From NCBI GenBank assembly GCA_954871525.1, contig OX940864.1, positions 19,090,001-19,154,000 of the forward strand: a DNA stretch of 64,000 bases. The letters are read 5' to 3'. The stretch is from Parietaria judaica (taxonomy: Eukaryota; Streptophyta; Magnoliopsida; Rosales; Urticaceae). Position 1 is the first letter of the stretch. Every line of letters begins with the position of its first letter. A model generated the notes under the pieces. It did not search any database, was not told where the DNA came from, and saw only the letters and a list, made by a program, of their open reading frames with translations. The position numbers and the translations under genes were made by a program. Below are positions 23,087-34,286 of the stretch, in pieces.

Positions 23087-24090
23087 AACTTGTCGTTTTC
23101 GTTGACGTGAGTCAACAAAAAGTCAACTTATGAGCATCGACGACAATAAATTGAAATTGATTTTCACATATTGTTTCTTAAAGAAGTAGACGACATGTCG
23201 TTTCAGTTATTGGCGAGGCAGGGCAAACGTCATTTGAAGATGTGCCAAGATTAAAAGGATTATTTAACAAAATTTAGAGTAATCGATAGCAGTAAAGAGA
23301 ATATGGGCAAAACAATACGCAGTTTCGCAGCTTTCGCTCTCATGAGACTTTCTTAGAATCCATGAAATTATAACCAACGACAAGTCGTACTACCGATTGG
23401 CGAGTGGTGCTGTATTGGCAACGACATGTCGTAGTCTTGAATGAGAGGATCACTGGATCAACATTTTAACGACTTGTCGTTTTCGTTGACGTGAGTCAAC
23501 AAAAAGTCAACTTATGAGCATCGACGACAATAAATTGAAATTGATTTTCACATATTGTTTCTTAAAGAAGTAGACGACATGTCGTTTCAGTTATTAGCGA
23601 GGCAGGGCAAACGGCATTTGCAGAAGTGCCAAGATTAAAAGGATTATTTAACAAAATTTAGAGTAATCGATAGCGGTAAAGAGAATATGGGCAAAACAAT
23701 ACGCAGTTTCGCAGATTTCGCTCTCATTAGATTTTCTTAGAATCCATGAAATTATAACCAACGACAAGTCGTACTACCGATTGGCGAGTGGTGCTGTATT
23801 GGCAACGACATGTCGTAGTCTTTAATGAGAGGATCACTGGATCAACATTTTAACGACTTGTCGTTTTCGTTGACGTGAGTCAACAAAAAGTCAACTTATG
23901 AGCATCGACGACAATAAATTGAAATTGATTTTCATATATTGTTTCTTAAAGAAGTAGACGACATGTCGTTTCAGTTATTAGCGAGGCAGGGCCAAATGAC
24001 ATTTGCAGAAGTGTCGTGCCATTTTAGGATTAAACGGATTATTTAACAAAATTTAGAGGACTATATAGCGGTAAAGAAAATATGGGCAAA
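23087..24090. repeat. Tandem array of a 384-bp unit, about 2.6 copies
   Basis: Equivalent points fall at 23089, 23473 and 23857, giving an exact 384-bp period. Units one and two differ at only a few bases; the third is truncated and diverges after about 23990. Each full unit carries four palindrome-like 12-mers of the form ACGACWTGTCGT or ACGACAAGTCGT and two TTGAC/GTCAA W-box-like pairs. It occupies the place where exon 1 and the promoter of RFWD3-like copy 2 should be. Confidence 0.92.
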
Positions 24091-24889
24091 AGTATATTGA
24101 AATATCTCAAAATTCACGTTATATTTTGAAGCTAATTGTTTTAGGGGTAAAAGTAATAAAATGTTAAAAACATCTATACGACGTTAATACTGAATCAGTA
24201 TCTTCTACCGTTCTACGTGTTGCGTTCATATTACGCCACATGTCAGTGAGTCCTTCCACTTTTCTCTCTCTCTCTCTCCACTTCCAAACCTTCATTTTGG
24301 ATGAAGAGAAACGGAGGGACCCACTTACATGTGTTGTAATATGAGTGTGAGACGTGAAAATTAACGGTTTTGTACTAACGGCATATGCATTTTTTCGTAT
24401 TTTAGTACTCTTATCACCATAAAATTAGATTAAAATTATGTCATTGATTCTTAGTGTATTTTAAAATACTTTTGCCTATATCCTCTTGAATTTATTCTTT
24501 TCCGGTAAAAATATCTCCTAAATTTTCCTTGCGGATTTTAAATTGTATTATTTTATTTATTTTTTCATTTCTTATATAGTCTATTACAATACATACCTTT
24601 AAAAGAAAATATCCGTAAAATATGATTCAATTATTATAAAATTTATAAAAATCCCATCAATTAATCCATCGATCGATTAAGCCGTAAAATTTGAACAATA
24701 AATATATGGGCGGGGACTCCATCATAAATTCCGGTAACTTGCTCCTCAAGTTAGCTGACATAGAAGAAATGAAATATCGTTGTTTGCTCAATTAAGACTT
24801 CAACGACATATTTTATGATTCCAATCCTCCTCGATTAAAAGAAATTAAGAATAATTACTCCAGTGACACATATCATAAAAGCATATATA
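24091..24889. other. Intergenic AT-rich sequence
   Basis: Contains a short (CT)n run at about 24264-24280 lying between weak inverted arms (around 24175-24250 and 24300-24380). I see no gene. Confidence 0.45.
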
Positions 24890-27205
24890 TTCTAAGCAAG
24901 GTTCGAATTTTCCTCGATAATCGTCGATTATCCGTCTTGCCAGTAGTCATCGGCAAATATTCTATATCAATCGATTATCTGTAAAAACAATGTAAAAATA
25001 CCAAAAAATGGGTACTTTAAAAAAATGGCACCGTTTAACAATTTTTCGGCAAAAGTACTTTGAATCAAGGTTTAAAATACCGCTTGCCGTTTTCGTTTCG
25101 CATTTTCCGTTTTACGGATATATCGCTTGCCGATGGGTATATCGATGGACAAAAAGGAAAAAAAGGGCATGCCGCATACCGCATTTACCGCACTTTTCGC
25201 ATGGACATACCGCATTTACCGCACTTTTCGCATGGATATTTTGTAAAAAATATTTGAGTATTTAAGCACAATATGTATATAGGTTCAAAACTACATATTT
25301 AATAAATACAAGACATAATTGTATACAACAAAACACATTTGTAACTTAAATATGTAGGTGAAATGTATAATATTAAGTCACTTTATTAGTTTAAGTGTAT
25401 AATATTAAGTCAAATTATTATGTGAAGTGAATATGTATGTTAATTAAGTGTGTAATATTAAGTGAATATGCATGTTAATTGTATAGGTATGTTAACAAAT
25501 TTAATATTAGTTGAAGTGTATAATATTAAATGAATATGTATATTAAGTGTATATGTATGTTAGGTGAAGTTAATATGTATGTTAAGTGTATAATATTATT
25601 TGAAGTGTGTAATATTAAGTTAAATTATTAGGTGAAGTGTATGTGTATGTTAAGTGTGAATGTGACAATGTGTGATATTAGTTGAAAACAAAAAGTCCCA
25701 CATTGATAGATGACAAGAGTTTGGTGATGTTTATATACCAAATATTAGGGACAAGGGCTTGGGCCCTTAGGGTCATAGGATTTTGTGGATGGGGGAGGAC
25801 TTACACAAATGTTACACCACCACACGCGCGCGCCGCCGCCGACCGGACGTGGCGGGGCGGGGTCTTGTGTGAGTATAATTATTTTTGCCGATTGAAGGCA
25901 AAAAACGACAAGAGATTTTCTTTCCGAATGTCGTTTCATTTTTCGCGAAATTTGGTAAAACGACAGCGAAACGAAAGGGTTGTCGTTCCGCAAATCACCG
26001 AAAAACGAAAATCGGTGCGAATTTCGTTCGATTTTCGCGATATTTTGTACCCTGCTTTAAATGCAAAAAAAAAAAAAAAACCCAAAAAATGTAATTTTCA
26101 AGGAAAATATTTAACTTCGCATGGCCTAGTAGTCAAGTATCAAGATATATAAGTTGAGTTGCTTGGATTTAAAAATGGAAATTGCTATTTATATACTAAC
26201 AATGTTATTATTTTCTTTGTATTTGTCCCATGTGAGACTTTCCAAATCCAAACAAATGTGTATTTTTTATTCATTTCTATTTGCTCCATGTGAGACTTCT
26301 CTACAAAGCCAAATAGTTAATTATGTGTATTATCAAATTATGTAGTATCTTTTAATCTTGTGTTTATTTTCTTATGTTTGAGCATGACATGATTTTATTT
26401 ACATTTGTTTGAATATGACATGATTTTATTTGAGTATTTATGAATGTGAGAGTGAGACTATATTTTATTTACATATGTAAACTTAGTAAATATATTCGTA
26501 AAACTATTATAGTGAGTTTTCATCGATAATCCTCTATAAGCATCGATAGTCCATCGATAATCCTCGATAAGTGTCGGTAACAATAAGGCAATGTTTAGAA
26601 TTACATATTTAAGCATTGAGGCGTTTTCTCGCCGTGCCTCAAGGCGTATAGCCTTAAGGCGTTTGAGGCGTAAGCCTTGATAGATAAAATACAATTATTT
26701 AAAAATAATATAAAAAATTAAAAATAAGATAGAGGCATAGGACGATTACAAATTTACATATATATAAATAGTAGGGTTTGGTTTTGACCTAGATATGATA
26801 CAGTTAGCAAAAAATAAGTAACTAACTAAATAAATAAAAATAGATATCATAATAAATAATTATATATATGTAACCCGAAAAATAAGTAAGTAAATAAAAA
26901 ATGATATTATAATAAATACTAAATTTCTGAACCCACAATGAGGCGTAGCCTCAAGGTGCAAATTTCAAGCCTAAGGCGTTGAGCCGCTGACCAACGCGTA
27001 CGCCTCTGTCTATCCATTCAAGGCGTCCGCCTCATTGCTATATTAGCCTCAGCCTCATTGAGGCGCCTAAGGCGTACGCCTTGATAACGTTTTTCACAAC
27101 ACTGCGATAAGCTACAGTTTTAGTAGTTTTCCATCGATAATCTTCGAAAATCCATCGATAATCCTTGAAAACGGCAATCGATACGACATTTTGAACCTTG
27201 ATTCC
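24890..27205. mobile_element. Nested repeat element with AAGGTTC ends
   Basis: The outer ends are CAAGGTTCGAATTTTC and its complement at GAACCTTGATT. About 26085-26560 matches 35975-36410, which is the same family in direct orientation ending at the same GAACCTT terminus (36530). Two other repeats are inserted: 25067-26055 (full copy of the element at 486-1261, with both inverted ends) and about 26600-27090, rich in GAGGCG/CGCCTC words. I find no transposase. Confidence 0.65.
25067..26055 (+). repeat. Dispersed repeat, copy 2, complete
   Basis: This is homologous to 486-1261, with an additional 200 bp at the right whose end (complement GCAGGGTACAAAATATCGCG) weakly mirrors the left end. It is inserted in the larger element at 24890-27205. 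The open frames inside are short and repetitive, so they are not genes. Confidence 0.75.
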
Positions 27206-27239
27206 AAGTATGTAACTACGAGAAAACAAGATTTTAAAT

Positions 27240-28062
27240 TGTCGTCGCTATACGCTATAGCGACGTGTCATTCGGTGCTAAAAAAATCCGTCTCAGTTTC
27301 AACGACAACTATAATGCTTTTTTTTTTCTTTCAAGTATTGTTAATTATTTTAATTTACATTTTATTTACTGCAACTTATCTATTACGATACAATTAATAA
27401 TAAATGCTAAAATAATATAAATGAAATTCGATTTTATTAATAACGAACTAAAAATAGTCGGAAATACACTCAAAAGTGTGATAACTACAGACTATTTTCT
27501 ATCTTAGGTCTTCAGGGTACTCGTCTTCTTCTTGGGGCTGTCGCATGCTGGCCGGCAGGGTCGGTGGTTCTAGTCCCGGCATCACTGGGACGGGCGGTAT
27601 TTGACTGATTGGATTCCTCTCTAAGGTCGCTAGTCTGAGATTGAGTGCCCGCAAAAACGTGTCCATCGCTGTCACGTACTCGACGAATTTCCGTGGAGGT
27701 GGTCTGGGCTGGGAAGAAGATTATTTCAAGGTGTGAATTTTAATATACTGAAATAAAAATCATATTATTTATAATATCTATGTTACAGAATCAGTATAAG
27801 TTGACTAAGATAATTTGATACATATTATTATGTAATAGAATAAAACAATTACAAACTATATTATTTGGATAATCTTGGAATACTAAAAGAATAAAACTGA
27901 GCAATTGTTAGAGAGGACTTTCCCAGGGGGACATTAAACACTAATACCAGCGCTTTTTGCTAATTTCGCTGGCAGAAGTAATTCATTTTTCTTAGTCATA
28001 TAACTCGCTGACTTTTGCCGCCGGCTAAAGTCTACGAGGTAGGACAATAGACGTTTTGCCAG
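27240..28062. mobile_element. Possible CACTA transposon remnant
   Basis: At 27939 the sequence CACTAATACCAGCG is followed by TTCGCTGGCAGAAG, TTTTGCCGCCGGC and TTTTGCCAGCAC. These resemble the sub-terminal repeats of plant CACTA elements. The opposite end is not identified. On the minus strand 27708-27499 is a good candidate last exon: acceptor CTTCCCAG, then a Pro-rich 69-codon frame ending in TAG. It could belong to the transposon or be an adopted tail of RFWD3-like copy 3, because its phase would fit. Confidence 0.35.
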
Positions 28063-28712
28063 CACAAAAAATTGAAGAATATAATAGGAACCTGTAACGA
28101 AAACGAAACGCAAAAAACACGTTATCCAACAACATTCACCACAGAGATGAATACGTGGGAACTTTATTCAATGAACAGTAAACCACAAGACGTTCCTTCG
28201 AGAACACGGTCAAAGCTCCCGATAAAAAAAGATGTCGCGGTCAAACCGACAAAACAAAGCATCATCCCGGCACTAAACCCAATGGCCACTAATTAGGAGA
28301 GATCAGGGTTTCAAATCATTCGCTTATTAGGGCTTACAAAAATAAACCACTAATATTTAAAAGGGAACTTAAGCTAAATAACCAAAATTGACAAAATAGA
28401 CAATGTTTGGTTAATATTTGTAACATATCCAATTAACCATACTAACCATTATAAAAATAGTCATATTAACATTTGCTAAAATGCAATGTAAACATATGAA
28501 TGTGGCTATTCACTATAATTATGATAAAAATACTCGAAGGAACATAATTAAATACTAAAAGACTTCTTTGCCCTTCCTTCGTTGCTGCGTAAGTACCAAA
28601 GGCTTATCAGAATATTGGTCAAATATACTGATAAGAGTATGAATAAGAAATAGAAAGGGAATTAATCGCATAAAGAAAACCGCAACAAAAAGATCTGCAG
28701 AAGAAACCATAC
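28063..28712. other. Sequence with no assigned gene
   Basis: An open frame on the plus strand at 28072-28296 (no ATG at its start) contains basic Lys/Thr/Pro-rich sequence I cannot assign. The remainder is AT-rich. Confidence 0.4.
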
Positions 28713-30664
28713 CTTCGTAAGCTCTTGACGCTCCCATCCCCAATTAGCCTCTAAGTTCTTCCAATTAATTTCTTTAATTTTCCATTCAGCTTTCTACAAA
28801 GAGTTCAACCACCATAATAATATAGTTCACACATTTGCATACTTGCAAAAGAATTATGAATGTATCTGAATCATATCATGCATGCATAAATAGTCCCGAC
28901 CTGCTTTTGAAGGGAATCGCATTTTGCTTCCAGTGATCGGATTCTCTGCAACAAGAGCCGGTCGATAGGATTAAACTTTCTCTCTCTAGCGTTGAAAATA
29001 CGATACTTGTGAAATTGAAAACAACCTTTTGTAACTTTTCGTCAATGGCGACAATCTGCGACGCAAAAAGCTTCCTAACATCTTCTAGCGAGCATTCTCT
29101 GTTGCATTGAGGGCACTACAGTAAAAAAAAGCCAACCGATGAGTATCAACGACGATAAATTAGCGTTGCAAGTTCCAGAAAAACGATGTTTTGTAAGATG
29201 ATAGATACCTTTCCTTGGTCTTCATGCAGTATTAGCCATTTACTTATACAAGAGAGTCCATATAGATGCCCGCATGGAAGACAACTGTATTAACCAAACA
29301 GAGAATCTTAGGGGTGTTTTGGTAATTTGTAATAAGCAGGGATCGGGGTTTCATAATGCCTAAATTAGGCGCCAACTCTGTAGGGACGGGGGCACGTTTG
29401 AGTTTTGGGAGAGAACGGCTGCTATGTTTTGTTATTTGGTTCTCGTGAATGTTAAATGTAATGTCATTGTCAGCATTAATTTGGTGAGAAATAGAGTCCT
29501 GATTAGGTAGGATTAAAAGTCATTAGAAGCAATTAAGGCAAGGGCATTGTTGTTATAGAAACTCAATGCCTAATTGAAACTATAAATAGGGCCTTAGTCT
29601 TAGAATGCAGAGATACACGATAACAGATAATGAACGAGCTTTGTAGGATCCTAGAGACAGAAACAAAAAACATTCAATTTGCATATCTATAGTCCACAAA
29701 GACCGGTCAAGATTGAACATTTCGTATGTTCCAAACAGGAAATCGTGATTCCGGTGAATTCCAAACAGGAATTCCGGTCTTAACCAAAGTATAGACAATG
29801 GAGCTTCTATCTTGCATGTTTCCTTCTCCTAGGTCAAAGAAGTACTAACCAATGGTCTCTTGATGGCTATATCTATAGGTATATCAACATTGTTTCAGCT
29901 GTAAAAGCTCTACATTTTCTCTTGTGTAACAACACTTTCCATTGGACACAGAAGAAAGTTCATTCAAACTAACCATGTGATCATCACAGAAGAAAGCTCA
30001 AATCCTCTAGAAATGGAGAATCACAAAAAATCCTCACTGAGTTACAATACCATTGAAGCGACAGAGGTTCACACGAGCCCTAAAACTTTGAAAATCAAAA
30101 CGAGAAACAGTATCGAAAGGTAACAATGTCGTACCAGACACGATGATCGCCTTCATTGGTCCAAGGTTCCGTGCAGATAGGGCAAAAGAGGCCATCAATT
30201 TCGTCCAAATCCGATTCATTCTCGTCAGAACTCGTTTCCAGCGAGTCGCATTCCTCCTCCGCCTCGGTTCTGCTCCGCTTCTCTCTGCCGGAATCGCCTC
30301 CGTTCTCCAATTCTCCTCCCAGCGGCTCGTAATCCTCGTCGCTGTCAGATTCTTCTTCTTCCTCTTCCTCTTCTTCGCTTCGGTAGTCTTCCAGGCCATC
30401 AAATTCGTAATCTTCTTCGCCGGAATATTCTACGCCATCGAATTCGGATTCATCGCCATCAAGCTCCGCTTCAAACTCGCTATCGAATTCCGCTTCTTCT
30501 TCGTCATCGACTTCGGCTTCTTCTTCTTCGCTATCAACATCGGCATCTTCTTCTTCTTCTTCTTCGCTGTCTCCTTCTTCCGTTTCTTGTTCGCTATCAA
30601 TTCCGGCTTCTTCGTCATAAATGGCGATCAGCTCCAGTTCCTCGGGAGAGTAACGCTCCGCCAT
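28713..30664 (-). pseudogene. RFWD3-like copy 3, RING and coiled coil kept, WD40 half lost
   Basis: Five exons correspond to copy 1 exons 1-5 in size and phase: 30664-30135, 29284-29209, 29115-29026, 28945-28901 and 28793-28713. The ATG at 30664 lies in the same context as the ATG of copy 1 (TCTAATGGCGGA) but here it is in frame through a 100-residue Glu/Asp-rich stretch to the RING (CPIC..W, CLPCGHLYGLSC, CPQC). All eight metal-ligand positions of the RING appear present. Exon 5 (KAEWKIKEINWK) ends in a good donor, but no WD40 exons follow before the repeats at 24.9-28 kb. An acidic RING/coiled-coil protein could still be made. I call it truncated and not simply dead. The partner exon at 27708-27499 is a possible substitute 3' end. 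Confidence 0.82.
29449..29790. mobile_element. Possible solo LTR in intron 1 of RFWD3-like copy 3
   Basis: The sequence runs from TGTTAAATGTAATG, through a TATAAATAGGGCC box at 29581, to a polypurine-poor end near GGTCTTAACC. This layout resembles a plant LTR with its promoter. No second LTR or clear target duplication was found. Confidence 0.3.
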
Positions 30665-31612
30665 TAGAGCGTGCTCTCTCTCTCTCTCCCTCTCTCCCTC
30701 CCTCCTGATAGTGGCGAATACAGTCAGATCAACGACATGTAGTATTGGTGATCAGCGAGGGAAGAGCACTTTGACGACATGTCGTTTTGACGGCTAACTT
30801 GAATACTATGTCGTTTGAATGGAATATGGCACAATTTTGCTTATTGGAACCTTCTTTTACAATGCTTTACCAAATTATTATGAGCGTGTAGATGTAAGAC
30901 TTTTGGGCTCAAGAACTTGTTTTTTTGCCGCGTCCCAGCTCGATTTCGTTTTGAAATTGGGATCTTACCGTCAAGAAACCAGAAACTAGAACTGGGCTAA
31001 CGGAAAAAAAAATTATTTTCGGACTTTTCGAAACTGAGACCATAGGCGGAACTTGGAAGTACACTCACATAGAGTGGGGTGGGGGTTCAAACCCCTGTTC
31101 ACAGGCTTTTCCAAAATCCTGCTGAGCCTGAGGGATAAAATAGTTTGGTCCGGACTGTTCCCTTGGCCCGGTTGTGGAAAGTCCAAAAAACCGGAACAGG
31201 ACCTAAAAACACCAAAGGCCCAGTAACTGATTTTAGTTTCTTCCCTAAATCTGAAAAAAAAAAAAAAGAAAAAAAAAAAAGACCGGTACTCGATCCCAAT
31301 TTCACCCCTAAAACGTGAACGTGATTGCATTGTTGCCTCTAGTCCTCTACGGCAAATCAATTAGAAACCGACAAATTATTAGCCATATTTAATTTGCCTC
31401 CCTTCATTTTGTGGTAGACTATAAACACGTGAGAGTACTTCCATTTATACATAATAGTCAACGCCAACCTTGCCCATTGACTTTTGCAGTTTCAATATGC
31501 TTGATCAAATGATCAAAACGACACCAAACTGGCTTAGTAATTGTGTCATTAAGTTGGAAGACGAAATTGTCGTTTAAACACAACACTTTAGCTTAGCAAG
31601 CAAGAAAGAGAG
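30665..31612. other. Promoter side of RFWD3-like copy 3 and intergenic DNA
   Basis: A CT-rich leader (30670-30708) is followed by ACGACATGTAGT (30734), GACGACATGTCGTTTTGACGG (about 30776) and a third, partial ATGTCGTTT (30810). At 31020-31330 there is a moderately GC-rich stretch with a long A-rich run and no recognised coding sequence, probably old transposon DNA. Confidence 0.5.
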
Positions 31613-32897
31613 CTATGCCGCTTGGGACGAGCTTTCCCCAGTGCACGGAATCTTCTTGCAGCGACAAACGGGTCTCCCGGACGATTCCCAGCCGTTGAAG
31701 CCCCGTTCGAGAATCATCACATTTTTTATTCCCGTTTCGTCCTTCAGCTCCGCGAGATGGTTCACTAATCTCCTTGCACAACTCGGGCCACGGACCTAAA
31801 CCATTTACCGTGAGGGTCGTATTAGATTTTATTGACAAATAAAAATACGTATAAAATTTACAACCCCCTCAATAATACTCATTCGTGAACTTTGCCCCCA
31901 TAACTTCGTTTTGTAGCATTTGTCGATTGTTCTTTTGGAGCACGCCTTATTTCCGTAGCAAATTTGAAAAAAATTGTTAAATAGGTGATTTTAGTAAGAC
32001 AAAATTATTACTAATAGAGCTGTAAACGTAAAGTGAATGATACGGTACTTTTGCGCATTAACGAGGTCAAGTTGTGTTAAGAACCAAGAATTAAGTGTAA
32101 CATATGTCACACGTTGATACGATACCCGTCAATTTTGTAACGGAAACGGGGTATGTTTGCACCAAAATGAAATTCTAACGGAAACCCGGAACCATATTCA
32201 ATACAAGGATCAACAAAAACAACGAAAACCAGAGGTATGAGAGACAATTAACCACTTCAAAGCTGCATTTAGGTCACTTAATTCCACTGGATAAATAACA
32301 CATGATCAACATTCTCAGCAATCAATGAACTCATAAACAATCAACACAGTTTTGGTCAATAAGGACTCAATCTTGTCAAACAAGCTAAGAACACGTAAAC
32401 GAGACCCGAAATCAGGCACATGATGCGGCGAATTTCACCAAAGATCATCACAAATTCTGCACTAATCTAATTCAACAAATTACAAGAGAGTTTCTTGATT
32501 AGTTAAAGCTTTATCAATAGAGCAATTTTGTTCCCTAATTCTCTCGAAAGAGCAAACCCTAAAGCTCGAAGCAGGGAGCAGAGAAGTCGAGAAATGACGG
32601 ACCTGGCTGAGAGCGCAGTGGAAGACGAGAGTGTCTTTGCCTCTGACTTCGTCGACGAGAGTGGCGAGTCGATCGGAGAAGGAATCGCTCGCGTAGTGCA
32701 GAGAGCCTGCGATATGGCCGTCGTAGCTTCTCTCGTCGTCCCTGCGATGGCGAATTTCAGCGATACAGGGGAATTGAAATTGTGATGAAGGAAGGAAGAG
32801 AGCGAAGGTCAGACCTGACGTCGATGATGGCGATGTTGGGTCGGCGCTTGAGGGAGAGAAGCTGCGAACCAGTGATGTAGGAAATGGATCGCGCCAT
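31613..32897 (-). CDS. CDC25/ACR2-like: CDC25/ACR2-like rhodanese-domain phosphatase/arsenate reductase
   Basis: Three exons, 32897-32815, 32741-32603 and 31795-31613, give 134 residues, close to the 132 of the Arabidopsis protein known as Arath;CDC25 or ACR2. It begins with [10 protein letters not shown] and contains [17 protein letters not shown], the catalytic loop HCALSQVR (H69, C70, R76; the HCX5R signature, interrupted by an intron after Q74), then [16 protein letters not shown], the zinc-binding Cys cluster of the plant proteins (C118, C120, C125). Plant members have dual-specificity tyrosine phosphatase activity in vitro and reduce arsenate. The full motif and length suggest an active enzyme. 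Intron 2 is 807 bp with no obvious insertion. Confidence 0.95.
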
Positions 32898-33539
32898 TAT
32901 CGTCTTCTTCTTCCACCAGATTTCTCTCTCTTCTGAGTACTTTCAATCGAGTGAGAATCATTCTTCATCTGATTCTGCATAAACATACTGGCACAAACGA
33001 CATCAACCCTAGGAAACGACAAATATGAAAAATGACCATAGATCGAGAAACGACAAGAGAGTCGGAACAAAGTCGGCGTCGCTAACATAAAACAAAATAT
33101 ATTTTCAAGTGGCACTAGCGGCTACCTGTATTTGCACTGCAAAATATATTTGAACAGACGGTATTATAGGCCGTAATTACATACATACATAATTTTTACG
33201 TCTCGTTGTGATCGAACTCAAGATCTCTCGTGGAGTCGTGTAATGGTTTATCATTAAGTCAAACAAGCTTGGTATTTAACTAACGATAAGCCTTGAGCGA
33301 CAAAAAGGGTTTAAACGATACGATTCACTAACCCTATAAATAAAACGTTGTTAGTAAGAAAATAATTTTTCATTGACCAAAAAGAAGTGAGGAAAAAAAA
33401 AACCAAAGATACAGAAAAAAAATGTGAGTATAATTTCGCCAAATGAAATAGAATAGAAAATTAAGGGAAACAATTTCGCCGAAAAATGCATTGAAAAGAA
33501 GCTCAGAGAAATAATTTTTTAATATTCTGTATTGTTGTA
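32898..33539. other. 5' flank of the CDC25-like gene and intergenic DNA
   Basis: AT-rich. The stretch at 33130-33300 looks like old repeat DNA. I see no gene. Confidence 0.45.
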
Positions 33540-34201
33540 TTGATGATTACAGAGTGAAGTATTTATATTCATTCACGTGTGATTGCTCTAACTAATTATG
33601 TTAGAGGAGTTTGTTTTGACAGCTTGCACTTAACCGACTGTGACGTGGCAGGAGCCGAGTCATCATTCCTAGCGCGCTGACTCCGTTGCGCTGAGGCGTT
33701 TACCTCATCAGCCCCCCGCAAACTGAACGGTGACTTAGTGATCTTCACTTTGTCCCAAAGTTTTAGAAACCGGCTAACAGACAGACCCTTTGTTAAGATA
33801 TTAGCCGTTTGCTCGAGCGTGGGAACATAACGAGCAAAGTGTACATCGATCTCGATGTGTTTTGTGCGAGATTGGAAGGCAGGGTTCGAAGCCAAGGCAG
33901 AAGCGCCGAGATTGTCACACCGGATGAGTGGCGTGCGAGTGAGAGGGACATCTAGTTCATGAAGCAACGAACGGAGCTAGGTAACTTCAACTGCCGTGTG
34001 AGCGAGAGCTCGGTACTCTGCTTCTGTACTTGAATGAGCCACTACCGGTTGCTTCTTCGAGGGCCAGGAAACAAGATTCCACCCGAGGTAGACACAGTAG
34101 GCACTCGTGGAGCGACGGTTGTTAGGGCAGCTAGCCCGCTTTTGTACGGTTCCTTCCACTAAATTAATTCTCAATAATATAATAAATTTCAATGGTCTCA
34201 A
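33540..34201 (-). pseudogene. Ty1/copia retrotransposon remnant (RNase H end and partial LTR)
   Basis: Minus-strand frames at 34201-33977 and 33967-33596 are adjacent parts of one copia polyprotein end. They show the RNase H region with RRSTSAYCVYLG, VAHSSTEAEYRALAH, LIRCDNLGASALASNP and RTKHIEIDVHFAR, then the C-terminal tail. A TAG at 33976-33974 (where a Trp codon is usual after the EVT motif) splits the frame. Everything upstream of RNase H is missing. Sequence to about 33500 with a TATAAATAC box looks like the start of the 3' LTR. No function is expected. Confidence 0.9.
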
Positions 34202-34286
34202 TATTATTAATATATCAAGTATAATAAATTAACCTTATTTCTTCATTCACATTTCTTTGTATATCACAAAAGAAATAAATACAATC

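Noticed and set aside
30034..30402. Lys/Arg-rich frame opposite the acidic exon of RFWD3-like copy 3
   Set aside because: Shadow of the GAA/GAT codons in the true frame.
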